Source of the DNA: a virus | Length of the DNA: 22,381 nucleotides | IMG/VR virus record: IMGVR_UViG_3300031886_000050 | Coordinates: 1-22,381 of that record | Reading direction: 5' to 3' (one strand) | Shown: positions 12,940 to 17,954 of the stretch, piece by piece | Numbering within the stretch: the stretch's first letter is position 1 | Layout of the letters: every line of letters begins with the position of its first letter | The notes under the pieces: generated by a model | Seen by the model: the letters and a program-made list of their open reading frames with translations, nothing else | Told to the model about the DNA's origin: nothing | Database searches by the model: none | Program-made: the position numbers and the translations under genes

Positions 12940-12967
12940 GTCCTGAGTAGGACACATAAACTGCTCA
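12940..12967 (+). promoter_or_regulatory. H-type pseudoknot leader, copy 7
   Basis: The most compact copy: stem GTCC/GGAC (12940-12943/12950-12953) with a 6-base loop TGAGTA (12944-12949), all of which can pair with TGCTCA (12962-12967; one G-U) across acataaac. AAAGGA and the start codon at 12989 follow. Confidence 0.7.
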
Positions 12968-12988
12968 TTAATTTAACAAAGGAATAAT

Positions 12989-13123
12989 ATGATAATAACA
13001 ATTCCAGAATACATACTACTAGCAATGATGGCAGTAATCGTAATATCTTTTTTACCGATTATCCATTATTATTTAATTCAGGCAAACCCAAAAAAAGATA
13101 AGGGTGCTAATAAACAAATATGA
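12989..13123 (+). CDS. Small membrane protein, 44 aa
   Basis: Begins MIITIPEYILLAMMAVIVIS. A single transmembrane helix spans about residues 7-30, followed by a polar, basic tail (QANPKKDKGANKQI). It is the first gene after the pseudoknot at 12940-12967, with AAAGGA as ribosome site. The last codons contain the ATAAGGGTGC repeat, which also lies in the leader of the next gene. Topology is probably N-out/C-in by the positive-inside rule. Function unknown. Confidence 0.65.
   Translation: MIITIPEYILLAMMAVIVISFLPIIHYYLIQANPKKDKGANKQI
13098..13107 (+). repeat. ATAAGGGTGC repeat, copy c
   Basis: Third exact copy of the decamer, at the end of the 44-aa ORF and 26 bases before the start codon at 13134, similar to the spacing of copy a (26 bases before 9637). 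Confidence 0.5.
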
Positions 13124-13133
13124 GGATCACAAA

Positions 13134-13445
13134 ATGAATACAGACAGACATAGATATAAAATGTATAAAAAATATGGATATGATGAAGAAAAGATACCTT
13201 TTCCAATGATGGACATTGGTGACGATGATGAAGAAATAATGAATCCATACAGTGAAGTAAAAGTAACTTTAAATCCTGTAGAAACTGCAATTTATGATTG
13301 CACAATGGGTTCATATCAAGCACATCTAATGGCAGGTAACGCTGGAGAAAAACAAGTTGCCAGTAAATTATATAAAGATTTTTACAAAGGCAAGATTTGG
13401 TTTATCGAAAATAATCCAGAGGCTTATTTCAAACTAATAGATTGA
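13134..13445 (+). CDS. Hypothetical 103-aa protein
   Basis: I choose the ATG at 13134, which has AGGA at a good distance, over an upstream in-frame GTG at 13104. The N-terminus is basic and Tyr-rich (TDRHRYKMYKKYGYDEE), then an acidic DIGDDDEE segment, then a helical C-terminus (AGEKQVASKLYKDFYKGKIWF). No family recognised. Confidence 0.7.
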   Translation: MNTDRHRYKMYKKYGYDEEKIPFPMMDIGDDDEEIMNPYSEVKVTLNPVETAIYDCTMGSYQAHLMAGNAGEKQVASKLYKDFYKGKIWFIENNPEAYFKLID

Positions 13446-13454
13446 GGAATAAAT

Positions 13455-13850
13455 ATGAAACTTGACACAGACAGTGTATTAGAACTGAATAACATATTAT
13501 TGAATCTAATAGAAAAATGTAAAAAGGAAAATGCAGATGTAGAACTTGCTACTGCACTTACAAATGCACTAATAGAAATGCTTGAAAACAAAGAAGAAAT
13601 TACTGAAATGAAGAAATATGAATTTGCTTGTGAAATTGAACTATACCCTATGGTGCAATATATAGAGGCAAATTCAGCAGATGAGGCAATTGAACTAATG
13701 GAACAACAATTAGAAGATTCAGCGTTCTTACAAGATTTAACTGTTGACGATTTTCATTGTCAAACTGCAGACCAAATAAAAGTAACAAAAGAATATAAGA
13801 AATATATAGATAAACATAAAATTACATTGGAGGACAAAATATGTCAATAG
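13455..13850 (+). CDS. Hypothetical 131-aa acidic protein
   Basis: The N-terminal half is helical (NNILLNLIEKCKKENADVEL; NALIEMLENKEEI). From about residue 55 it has a strand-helix pattern, KYEFACEIELYPMVQYIEAN then SADEAIELMEQQLED, which recurs in several small proteins of this array (15535, 16524, 16855). That pattern is a beta-strand pair followed by an EEA-type helix. Overlaps the next gene by 10 bases. Function unknown. Confidence 0.75.
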   Translation: MKLDTDSVLELNNILLNLIEKCKKENADVELATALTNALIEMLENKEEITEMKKYEFACEIELYPMVQYIEANSADEAIELMEQQLEDSAFLQDLTVDDFHCQTADQIKVTKEYKKYIDKHKITLEDKICQ

Positions 13851-13981
13851 ATAAAAAGAAAAGAGAAAGTTACGTAGAAAGGTATAAAGTTCCAAGAAGT
13901 AAATTTTGGGACGGATTATTCTACGGAATAATAATAGGTTATGTACCTTACATAGTACATATGAATCAATGGCTTAATTAA
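13841..13981 (+). CDS. Small membrane-associated protein, 46 aa
   Basis: Begins MSIDKKKRESYVERYKVPRS: a highly basic N-terminus, then a moderately hydrophobic helix at about residues 22-40 (FWDGLFYGIIIGYVPYIVH). An N-in single-pass topology fits. The start overlaps the upstream gene by 10 bases with TTGGAGG as ribosome site. Function unknown. Confidence 0.65.
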   Translation: MSIDKKKRESYVERYKVPRSKFWDGLFYGIIIGYVPYIVHMNQWLN

Positions 13982-13990
13982 GGAGAAATT

Positions 13991-14362
13991 ATGAGAGGCA
14001 AAATAAACTTTGGTGTTAACGAAATAACAGATATAAGAGATTTGAAAACTACTAATTATAGTTTATCTTATCAAAACAAAGAAACAATAGATAAATTTAA
14101 CAAATCAATTGACAATAGAAATGACATAGGAAGTGCAGAACTTTTATATCGTCTAAGTTTATTAGAATACAAAAAACAATTTGTTACATTCTGCCTCAAA
14201 AACCATTATGAAATATGTATGGACTCCATACAAAAAAGAAAAGAAGAAGAAAGGAGATATCACGAATGGTTGAACAATCAGCCTACCGTAGAAATGGAAC
14301 TAGGATTGAATGAACCTACTTGCTATGAAGACGCAACTATGAGATATTCAAAGAGAGAATAA
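13991..14362 (+). CDS. Hypothetical 123-aa protein
   Basis: A soluble charged protein with a long helical centre (SAELLYRLSLLEYKKQFVTF; CMDSIQKRKEEERRYHEWL). AAGGAG directly precedes the ATG. It ends a sub-operon: an inverted repeat and a pseudoknot leader follow before the next gene. No family recognised. Confidence 0.7.
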   Translation: MRGKINFGVNEITDIRDLKTTNYSLSYQNKETIDKFNKSIDNRNDIGSAELLYRLSLLEYKKQFVTFCLKNHYEICMDSIQKRKEEERRYHEWLNNQPTVEMELGLNEPTCYEDATMRYSKRE

Positions 14363-14367
14363 TTTTT

Positions 14368-14419
14368 TAGATACTTAATCTCCTTAGTATCTAGACCTGA
14401 GTAAGTCAGAAAACTGCTT
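14368..14419 (+). promoter_or_regulatory. Hairpin plus H-type pseudoknot leader, copy 8
   Basis: An 8-bp hairpin TAGATACT/AGTATCTA (14368-14375/14386-14393) abuts stem GAC/GTC (14394-14396/14405-14407). Loop GAGTA (14399-14403) pairs with TGCTT (14415-14419; two G-U) across agaaaac. The pairing is weaker than in other copies. The T tract lies 5' of the hairpin, so it is not a rightward terminator. The next gene starts at 14455. Confidence 0.5.
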
Positions 14420-14454
14420 CAATTTTAATTAACTTAATCATATAAGGATAAAAA

Positions 14455-14718
14455 ATGGAATTATATATAAATGTAAAAGATAAGTTTTTATTGTGGGACT
14501 ACCTACACTTAAATAGTCAAATATTTGATATAAACTTTAGTAATGTAAAAGTACAAAACCCTGATACCGACAAATATAAAGATGTAACAGACACAATAAA
14601 AGTTACACTCAAAGACAATCGACAAGACGAATGGGCTCAACGTAGACAACTAGATAAACTATTTGCTACTTTAAAGTTATTTGCCCAACAACACGAAACA
14701 TTAAAAGGAGAACAATAA
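14455..14718 (+). CDS. Hypothetical 87-aa protein
   Basis: Small, polar, with alternating hydrophobic strands at the start (ELYINVKDKFLLWDYLHLN) and a helical Gln-rich end (LFATLKLFAQQHETLKGEQ). Its last codons contain the ribosome site (AAAGGAG) of the next gene, whose ATG overlaps the stop. Weak ribosome site AAGGA before the start. No family recognised. Confidence 0.7.
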   Translation: MELYINVKDKFLLWDYLHLNSQIFDINFSNVKVQNPDTDKYKDVTDTIKVTLKDNRQDEWAQRRQLDKLFATLKLFAQQHETLKGEQ

Positions 14719-15191
14719 TGGGTAGATATTACGAAGGCGACATAGATGGTAAATTCTGGTTTGCTGTACAAAGTTCTGATGACGGAGAATTCTTCGGTGC
14801 TGAAGAACAAGAATCTAACTGGATAGATTATTATCTAGACAAAGAATCATTTATAGAAAGTGACGGAATTAATAAATGCAAGAAAGCATTAAAATATAAA
14901 TACAATGATAAGAATATAAACTTATTAACATTAAGTAAAAAGCACGATAAATATTCAAAAGAAAATCCTTGGACAATAAAAGATCCAAAAGATAAAGATA
15001 TAAATATAAGAAACCCTAAATATTTAACATTTGAAGAATATTTACAAAAGATACACAATGTATCATTACCAGAAAAAGTTATGAGTGACACTTGGGAGTG
15101 GTTAGCAAGACTGCATATGGGTATGAAAATGAAAAAATTCTTCGATAATAATCCAGAAGAAGATTACTTGTCATTTCAAGCAGAATGTTAA
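14718..15191 (+). CDS. Conserved phage protein of unknown function, 157 aa
   Basis: Starts MGRYYEGDIDGKFWFAVQSS and continues with an acidic, aromatic segment (DDGEFFGAEEQESNWIDYYL), which I recognise as a recurring N-terminus in phage hypothetical proteins. The middle is Lys-rich, and the C-terminal third is helical with Trp residues (DTWEWLARLHMGMKMKKFF). Coupled to the previous gene by a TAATG overlap. Function unknown. Confidence 0.8.
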   Translation: MGRYYEGDIDGKFWFAVQSSDDGEFFGAEEQESNWIDYYLDKESFIESDGINKCKKALKYKYNDKNINLLTLSKKHDKYSKENPWTIKDPKDKDINIRNPKYLTFEEYLQKIHNVSLPEKVMSDTWEWLARLHMGMKMKKFFDNNPEEDYLSFQAEC

Positions 15192-15195
15192 CTAA

Positions 15196-15267
15196 ATGCT
15201 ATTAGGAATAGAAATATTCATAGGAGTTCTAATAGCAATAATAATTATACAAATATTTCTATTTTAA
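15196..15267 (+). CDS. Ile-rich 23-codon leader ORF or micro-membrane protein
   Basis: A 23-codon frame begins at 15196 with MLLGIEIFIGV and continues with LIAIIIIQIFLF: nine Ile (eight ATA) and five Leu, with no charged residue except Glu6. Its TAA (15265-15267) falls within the helices of the leader described separately. There is no clear ribosome site; reinitiation from the upstream stop five bases earlier is possible. It could be a leader peptide whose translation changes the RNA fold, or a very small membrane peptide. ATA is common in this gene array, so the codon bias alone means little. Confidence 0.4.
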   Translation: MLLGIEIFIGVLIAIIIIQIFLF

Positions 15268-15287
15268 CTCCTATTACAAACAAGGAG
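15198..15287 (+). promoter_or_regulatory. Candidate translational switch before the zinc-ribbon gene
   Basis: Three long helices compete. A: GCTATTAG (15198-15205) with CTAATAGC (15229-15236). B: AATAGAAATATT (15207-15218) with AATATTTCTATT (15252-15263), 12 perfect bp. C: ATAGGAGTT (15220-15228) with AACTCCTAT (15266-15274), 9 perfect bp. B and C cross each other and both cross A, and the 2-base gap between the 3' arms makes full B plus C sterically unlikely. CTCCT (15268-15272) within C can instead pair with the ribosome site AGGAG (15283-15287). Helix C would therefore free the ribosome site and its loss would hide it. Confidence 0.5.
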
Positions 15288-15292
15288 AAATA

Positions 15293-15535
15293 ATGAGCAC
15301 AGAAGAAACCGAATGGATACTTCTAGAAAAAAGATTAGAGCAAGAAAAGGCTTGGAAAAAAAAACAGTTGGAAAAAGAGCAAGATAGTACTTGTCCTAAA
15401 TGTAGTGAAGAACTAAATTGGGACAGAGGTTCATCTATGGAATGGGAAATATGGTATTGTGCACAATGCGATATAGAATATGAAGTAGATGTAGAACTAG
15501 TAAGATATTGGGAAACTTTAAAGGAAAGATACTAA
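15293..15535 (+). CDS. Small zinc-ribbon protein, 80 aa
   Basis: The N-terminal third is a charged helix (LLEKRLEQEKAWKKKQLEKE). Two Cys pairs follow: CPKC at residues 34-37 and CAQC at 56-59, spaced as in a zinc ribbon, with a Trp-rich segment between them. Likely binds nucleic acid or acts as an adapter, by analogy with other short phage zinc ribbons. Its ribosome site (AAGGAG) can be sequestered by the upstream leader structure. Its stop overlaps the next start. Confidence 0.75.
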   Translation: MSTEETEWILLEKRLEQEKAWKKKQLEKEQDSTCPKCSEELNWDRGSSMEWEIWYCAQCDIEYEVDVELVRYWETLKERY

Positions 15536-15798
15536 TGCCAATAAGAAAAGGAAAACCTATAGAACCCTATGGATACAATTCAATTAAAGGTAAAAACCCA
15601 AGAGCATATAAAACAAGGAAGGAATATATAAATATTGATACAAAAACAGAAGAAACTAAAGAAATTAAAAAATATACAGTATGGGTAGGTGGTACAGAAA
15701 TAACAGATTTCTTTGTCACATACTCTATCGCTAAAGAGTTACTTAAACAATATAATGCTTTAGGATATACTGATGTAATAATACAGGAAGGTAGATAA
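15535..15798 (+). CDS. Hypothetical 87-aa protein with YTVWVGG strand motif
   Basis: I choose the ATG at 15535, overlapping the previous stop (TAATG), with AAAGGA upstream, over an upstream TTG in the same frame. The N-terminus is basic and Gly/Pro-rich (PIRKGKPIEPYGYNSIKGK). The C-terminal half, KKYTVWVGGTEITDFFVTYS then IAKELLKQYNALGYTDVIIQE, is a compact beta-beta-alpha-beta unit resembling others in this array. Function unknown. Confidence 0.72.
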   Translation: MPIRKGKPIEPYGYNSIKGKNPRAYKTRKEYINIDTKTEETKEIKKYTVWVGGTEITDFFVTYSIAKELLKQYNALGYTDVIIQEGR

Positions 15799-16037
15799 TG
15801 ATGTGGATCGAAACACCCTATCACGGGTATTTAAAAGTAAATGTAAAGAACAAAGAACTGATTGAATCTAAATTCATACCAACAAAATATTCATTTATAC
15901 AAAATGGACACTGGTACTTTGAAGAAGATATAGACGCAATTAGATATATGAAAAAAGTATGGAAAGGAAACTGGCGAGATATATTTGAAAAACTACCAGT
16001 TGAACATCACGAAAACTTATTATGGGAACCGAAATGA
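15798..16037 (+). CDS. Hypothetical 79-aa protein
   Basis: Starts at an ATG overlapping the previous stop (TAATG); a second ATG follows immediately. The preceding gene's end carries GGAAGG as ribosome site. Aromatic-rich and mixed-charge (TPYHGYLKVNVKNKELIESK; NGHWYFEEDIDAIRYMKKVW). No family recognised. Confidence 0.7.
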   Translation: MMWIETPYHGYLKVNVKNKELIESKFIPTKYSFIQNGHWYFEEDIDAIRYMKKVWKGNWRDIFEKLPVEHHENLLWEPK

Positions 16038-16297
16038 TAATATATGAAGTAACTAATAAATATATAACAATAGAAGAGCAACTTTGTTTTAGTAAATACT
16101 ATGCTACAAAAGATGTAGCATTACTTAATAAAAAGCCTACTAATGAAGTGTATAAACTTGAATTAAATTCACTTGGCAGAGAAGATATAGCATCAATTCT
16201 ATCAATGGATCACGTTAGAATGAATAAAACACAACAAGGCTGGCACGAAATACACGATATTTCAAACATAACTAAAACAGAGGAGAAAATACAATGA
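16034..16297 (+). CDS. Hypothetical 87-aa protein
   Basis: I choose the ATG at 16034, which overlaps the upstream stop as ATGA; an in-frame ATG at 16022 would add four residues. The sequence alternates short strands and helices (IIYEVTNKYITIEEQLCFSK; LNSLGREDIASILSMDHVRM). The last codons contain GAGGAG as ribosome site for the next gene, which overlaps by four bases. No family recognised. Confidence 0.68.
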   Translation: MIIYEVTNKYITIEEQLCFSKYYATKDVALLNKKPTNEVYKLELNSLGREDIASILSMDHVRMNKTQQGWHEIHDISNITKTEEKIQ

Positions 16298-16524
16298 AAA
16301 ATTGGGAAAAGAATGCAACAAAAATATTCAAAGGTAAAACTATTAAAAGAATTAAATATATGACAAAAGAAGACGCAAAAAAATGGGATTGGAAACAAGC
16401 ACCAATTATAGAATTCACTGACGGTCACGAAATAATGGCTAGTGCAGATGATGAGGGTAATGGTTGTGGTGCTTTCTTTACAACACATAGAGATATGTCA
16501 ATAATACCTCAAGGAGATTGGTAA
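16294..16524 (+). CDS. Hypothetical 76-aa protein
   Basis: A basic N-terminus (KNWEKNATKIFKGKTIKRI) is followed by a compact domain with KWDWKQAPIIEFTDGHEIMA and a Gly-rich, acidic turn (SADDEGNGCGAFFTTH). The D-G-H-E and D-D-E-G-N-G-C-G segments look like a conserved active or binding site of a small phage family, but I cannot name it. Coupled on both sides (ATGA and TAATG overlaps). Confidence 0.7.
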   Translation: MKNWEKNATKIFKGKTIKRIKYMTKEDAKKWDWKQAPIIEFTDGHEIMASADDEGNGCGAFFTTHRDMSIIPQGDW

Positions 16525-16853
16525 TGATAGATGAAGATATAATACTAGCAGATGAACAAGATGAAGTACCTGTTGAAAGAGATAAAGAAGGAAATATATT
16601 AGCCCCAGAGGGGTTAGGACATTATAATGTAACTATAACTTGTTCAATTACTTTTGAAGATACATTTGCATATAGTAAAGAAGAGGCAGAAAACCTAGCA
16701 TCAAATAGTTTTTATTGTGGTGGTGGACAAGGTTCAATGGACATAAATGATGCAGAATTTGAGGCACACTTACAATTTGATGATAGAAAAGAAGTCCAAG
16801 AGGCATATGATGCTTGTTGGGGTGAAGAAGAAGTAGCAGAACCTAGAGGTTAA
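16524..16853 (+). CDS. Hypothetical 109-aa acidic protein
   Basis: I choose the ATG at 16524, seven bases after AAGGAG, over a TTG two codons upstream. An acidic N-terminus (IDEDIILADEQDEVPVERDK) is followed by the strand-strand-helix unit HYNVTITCSITFEDTFAYSK then EEAENLASNSF, as in the 131-aa protein at 13455. The C-terminal part is acidic, and YCGGGQGSMD is a distinctive Gly-rich turn. The strong negative charge is reminiscent of DNA-mimic anti-defence proteins, but this is speculation. Confidence 0.72.
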   Translation: MIDEDIILADEQDEVPVERDKEGNILAPEGLGHYNVTITCSITFEDTFAYSKEEAENLASNSFYCGGGQGSMDINDAEFEAHLQFDDRKEVQEAYDACWGEEEVAEPRG

Positions 16854-16854
16854 T

Positions 16855-17208
16855 ATGAAAATAGATGACTCAAACAAAGATGATATTGCAATAGCAATGA
16901 ATGAAAAAAACGAAATAGAAAACAAATGGACAATTACTGCACCTTCTGATAGTTATTCTTCAGAAGAAACTTTTGATGATTATGAAGACGCATATCAATA
17001 TTGTATAGAAACAGAAATCATTTATTATAATAAAGCAATGGAATACCTAAGTGAACACGACTGGTCATTAAGAGAATCAGCAGAAATAGCATCAGACTTA
17101 GGTTTTGAATTAAAGAATATCAATAGTGAAATGCTAGCAACTTTACATTTACAAAATGAATTAATAAACAGCATTAAGGAGATTGAATATGAGCAAAGTG
17201 AAGATTGA
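16855..17208 (+). CDS. Hypothetical 117-aa acidic protein
   Basis: Strongly acidic, with few basic residues. It has NKWTITAPSDSYSSEETFDD followed by YEDAYQYCIETEIIYYNKAM, the same strand-then-helix layout as nearby proteins. The ribosome site AGAGG lies at the end of the previous gene. It overlaps the next gene by 20 bases. Function unknown; the acidity could suit a DNA mimic or a protein-binding inhibitor. Confidence 0.72.
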   Translation: MKIDDSNKDDIAIAMNEKNEIENKWTITAPSDSYSSEETFDDYEDAYQYCIETEIIYYNKAMEYLSEHDWSLRESAEIASDLGFELKNINSEMLATLHLQNELINSIKEIEYEQSED

Positions 17209-17680
17209 TGAATACAGAAGAAAATTCTATGATGTACAAGTTGACTTAGATATAGCATCCTTTGTTACTAAAAGGATATATCTAGATGAACTAGACCAAT
17301 ATAGAAATGATATGAATAAAGAAATGCTAGAATATTATGGTATAGATAAAGACTATGAACATAAAGATGAATTTAATGATACAAATAGAATGTTAGCAGA
17401 AGATTTAGCACTAGATGATGTAGAAGAAGTAGATTGGAACGAATTTGTAGAAATACAAGCGAAAAATGTAATACACGAACCAGAAACTGGTGAAGAAAAT
17501 ACAGCAAAACAAGAAATATGGCGTTGTGTTATATGTCACGAACACTTTACAGGGTGGGGAAATAATCCCGACCCAGTAAAGAAATATGGCGAATGTTGTG
17601 ATTCTTGTAATACAAATGCAGTAATTCCTGCTAGATTAGGACAAATAATAAATGATGAAAACTTAAAGGAGGTAATATGA
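17189..17680 (+). CDS. Zinc-ribbon protein with GWGNNPDP motif, 163 aa
   Basis: I choose the ATG at 17189, seven bases after AAGGAG, over a TTG two codons upstream. The N-terminal two thirds are acidic and helical. The C-terminus holds WRCVICHEHF (Cys113, Cys116), a GWGNNPDPV loop (about 122-130) and GECCDSCN (Cys137, Cys140), forming a treble-clef or zinc-ribbon site. The CxxC...GxGNNPxP...CCxxCN pattern is familiar from short phage and bacterial proteins of unknown function. The AAGGAGG near its end serves the next gene, which overlaps by four bases. Confidence 0.8.
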   Translation: MSKVKIDEYRRKFYDVQVDLDIASFVTKRIYLDELDQYRNDMNKEMLEYYGIDKDYEHKDEFNDTNRMLAEDLALDDVEEVDWNEFVEIQAKNVIHEPETGEENTAKQEIWRCVICHEHFTGWGNNPDPVKKYGECCDSCNTNAVIPARLGQIINDENLKEVI

Positions 17681-17796
17681 GTATACCGTTAATAATTGGC
17701 TTAACTGCCTTTTGTACATTCTTAGGTGCTTCAATCTTTAACCTTCACGAGGCTAAAGCAGAGAAAGAACTAAAGAAAAGAGATAATCAACTATAA
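17677..17796 (+). CDS. Small membrane protein, 39 aa
   Basis: Begins MSIPLIIGLTAFCTFLGASI: one transmembrane helix over about residues 3-23, then a charged helical tail (LHEAKAEKELKKRDNQL). AAGGAGG lies six bases before the ATG. It is the last gene of the small-gene array; a terminator hairpin begins four bases after its stop. The form (N-terminal anchor plus short coiled tail) resembles small phage membrane proteins such as holin-like or exclusion factors, without proof. Confidence 0.7.
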   Translation: MSIPLIIGLTAFCTFLGASIFNLHEAKAEKELKKRDNQL

Positions 17797-17800
17797 GAAC

Positions 17801-17840
17801 ATTCGTGTCAATAGAAATATTGGCACGAATCAACTTTTTT
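17801..17840 (+). terminator. Intrinsic terminator before the RNA polymerase gene
   Basis: A 13-bp stem with one G-U pair, ATTCGTGTCAATA (17801-17813) with TATTGGCACGAAT (17818-17830), is closed by a GAAA tetraloop and followed by CAACTTTTTT. It separates the small-gene array from the polymerase gene. Confidence 0.8.
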
Positions 17841-17858
17841 AAGAAAACAATCAAGACT

Positions 17859-17908
17859 ATAAGGGTGTTCCAGAGGTTTTTTAAGGAAAAGAACAGAAAG
17901 ATAAGGGT
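17859..17908 (+). repeat. Two shortened ATAAGGGT repeats
   Basis: ATAAGGGTG (17859-17867) and ATAAGGGT (17901-17908) lie 42 bases apart between the terminator and the polymerase promoter. They match the first eight or nine bases of the ATAAGGGTGC decamers at 9601, 10351 and 13098. Confidence 0.4.
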
Positions 17909-17924
17909 TCGACTATCCAACTTC

Positions 17925-17933
17925 TGCTATAAT
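17925..17933 (+). promoter_or_regulatory. Extended -10 promoter for the RNA polymerase gene
   Basis: TGCTATAAT is a perfect extended -10 element (TGnTATAAT) for a host sigma-70 type polymerase. No good -35 box lies 17 bases upstream; TTCGAC is present at a short 14-base spacing, and extended -10 promoters do not need one. Predicted transcription starts near 17940, just before AAGGAGG (17944-17950) of the polymerase gene, and directly downstream of a terminator. Confidence 0.55.
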
Positions 17934-17954
17934 AAATCCAAACAAGGAGGAATC

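Noticed and set aside
12940-12967. Hammerhead ribozyme, because of CTGAG plus GAAA-like bases in several copies of the leader element
   Set aside because: The CUGANGA and GAAA cores and three-stem junction are absent. The consistent feature is loop-tail complementarity, as in an H-type pseudoknot.
17904-17918. GGGTTCGACTATCC, resembling a tRNA T arm
   Set aside because: No five-base stem closes the TTCGA loop and no acceptor, D or anticodon arm can be built around it.
17805-17954. Upstream extension of the RNA polymerase reading frame to an ATG at 17805
   Set aside because: That ATG lies inside a terminator hairpin without a ribosome site, and the extension is Lys/Arg-rich and unlike the family N-terminus. 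GTG at 17955 has AAGGAGG at ideal distance.
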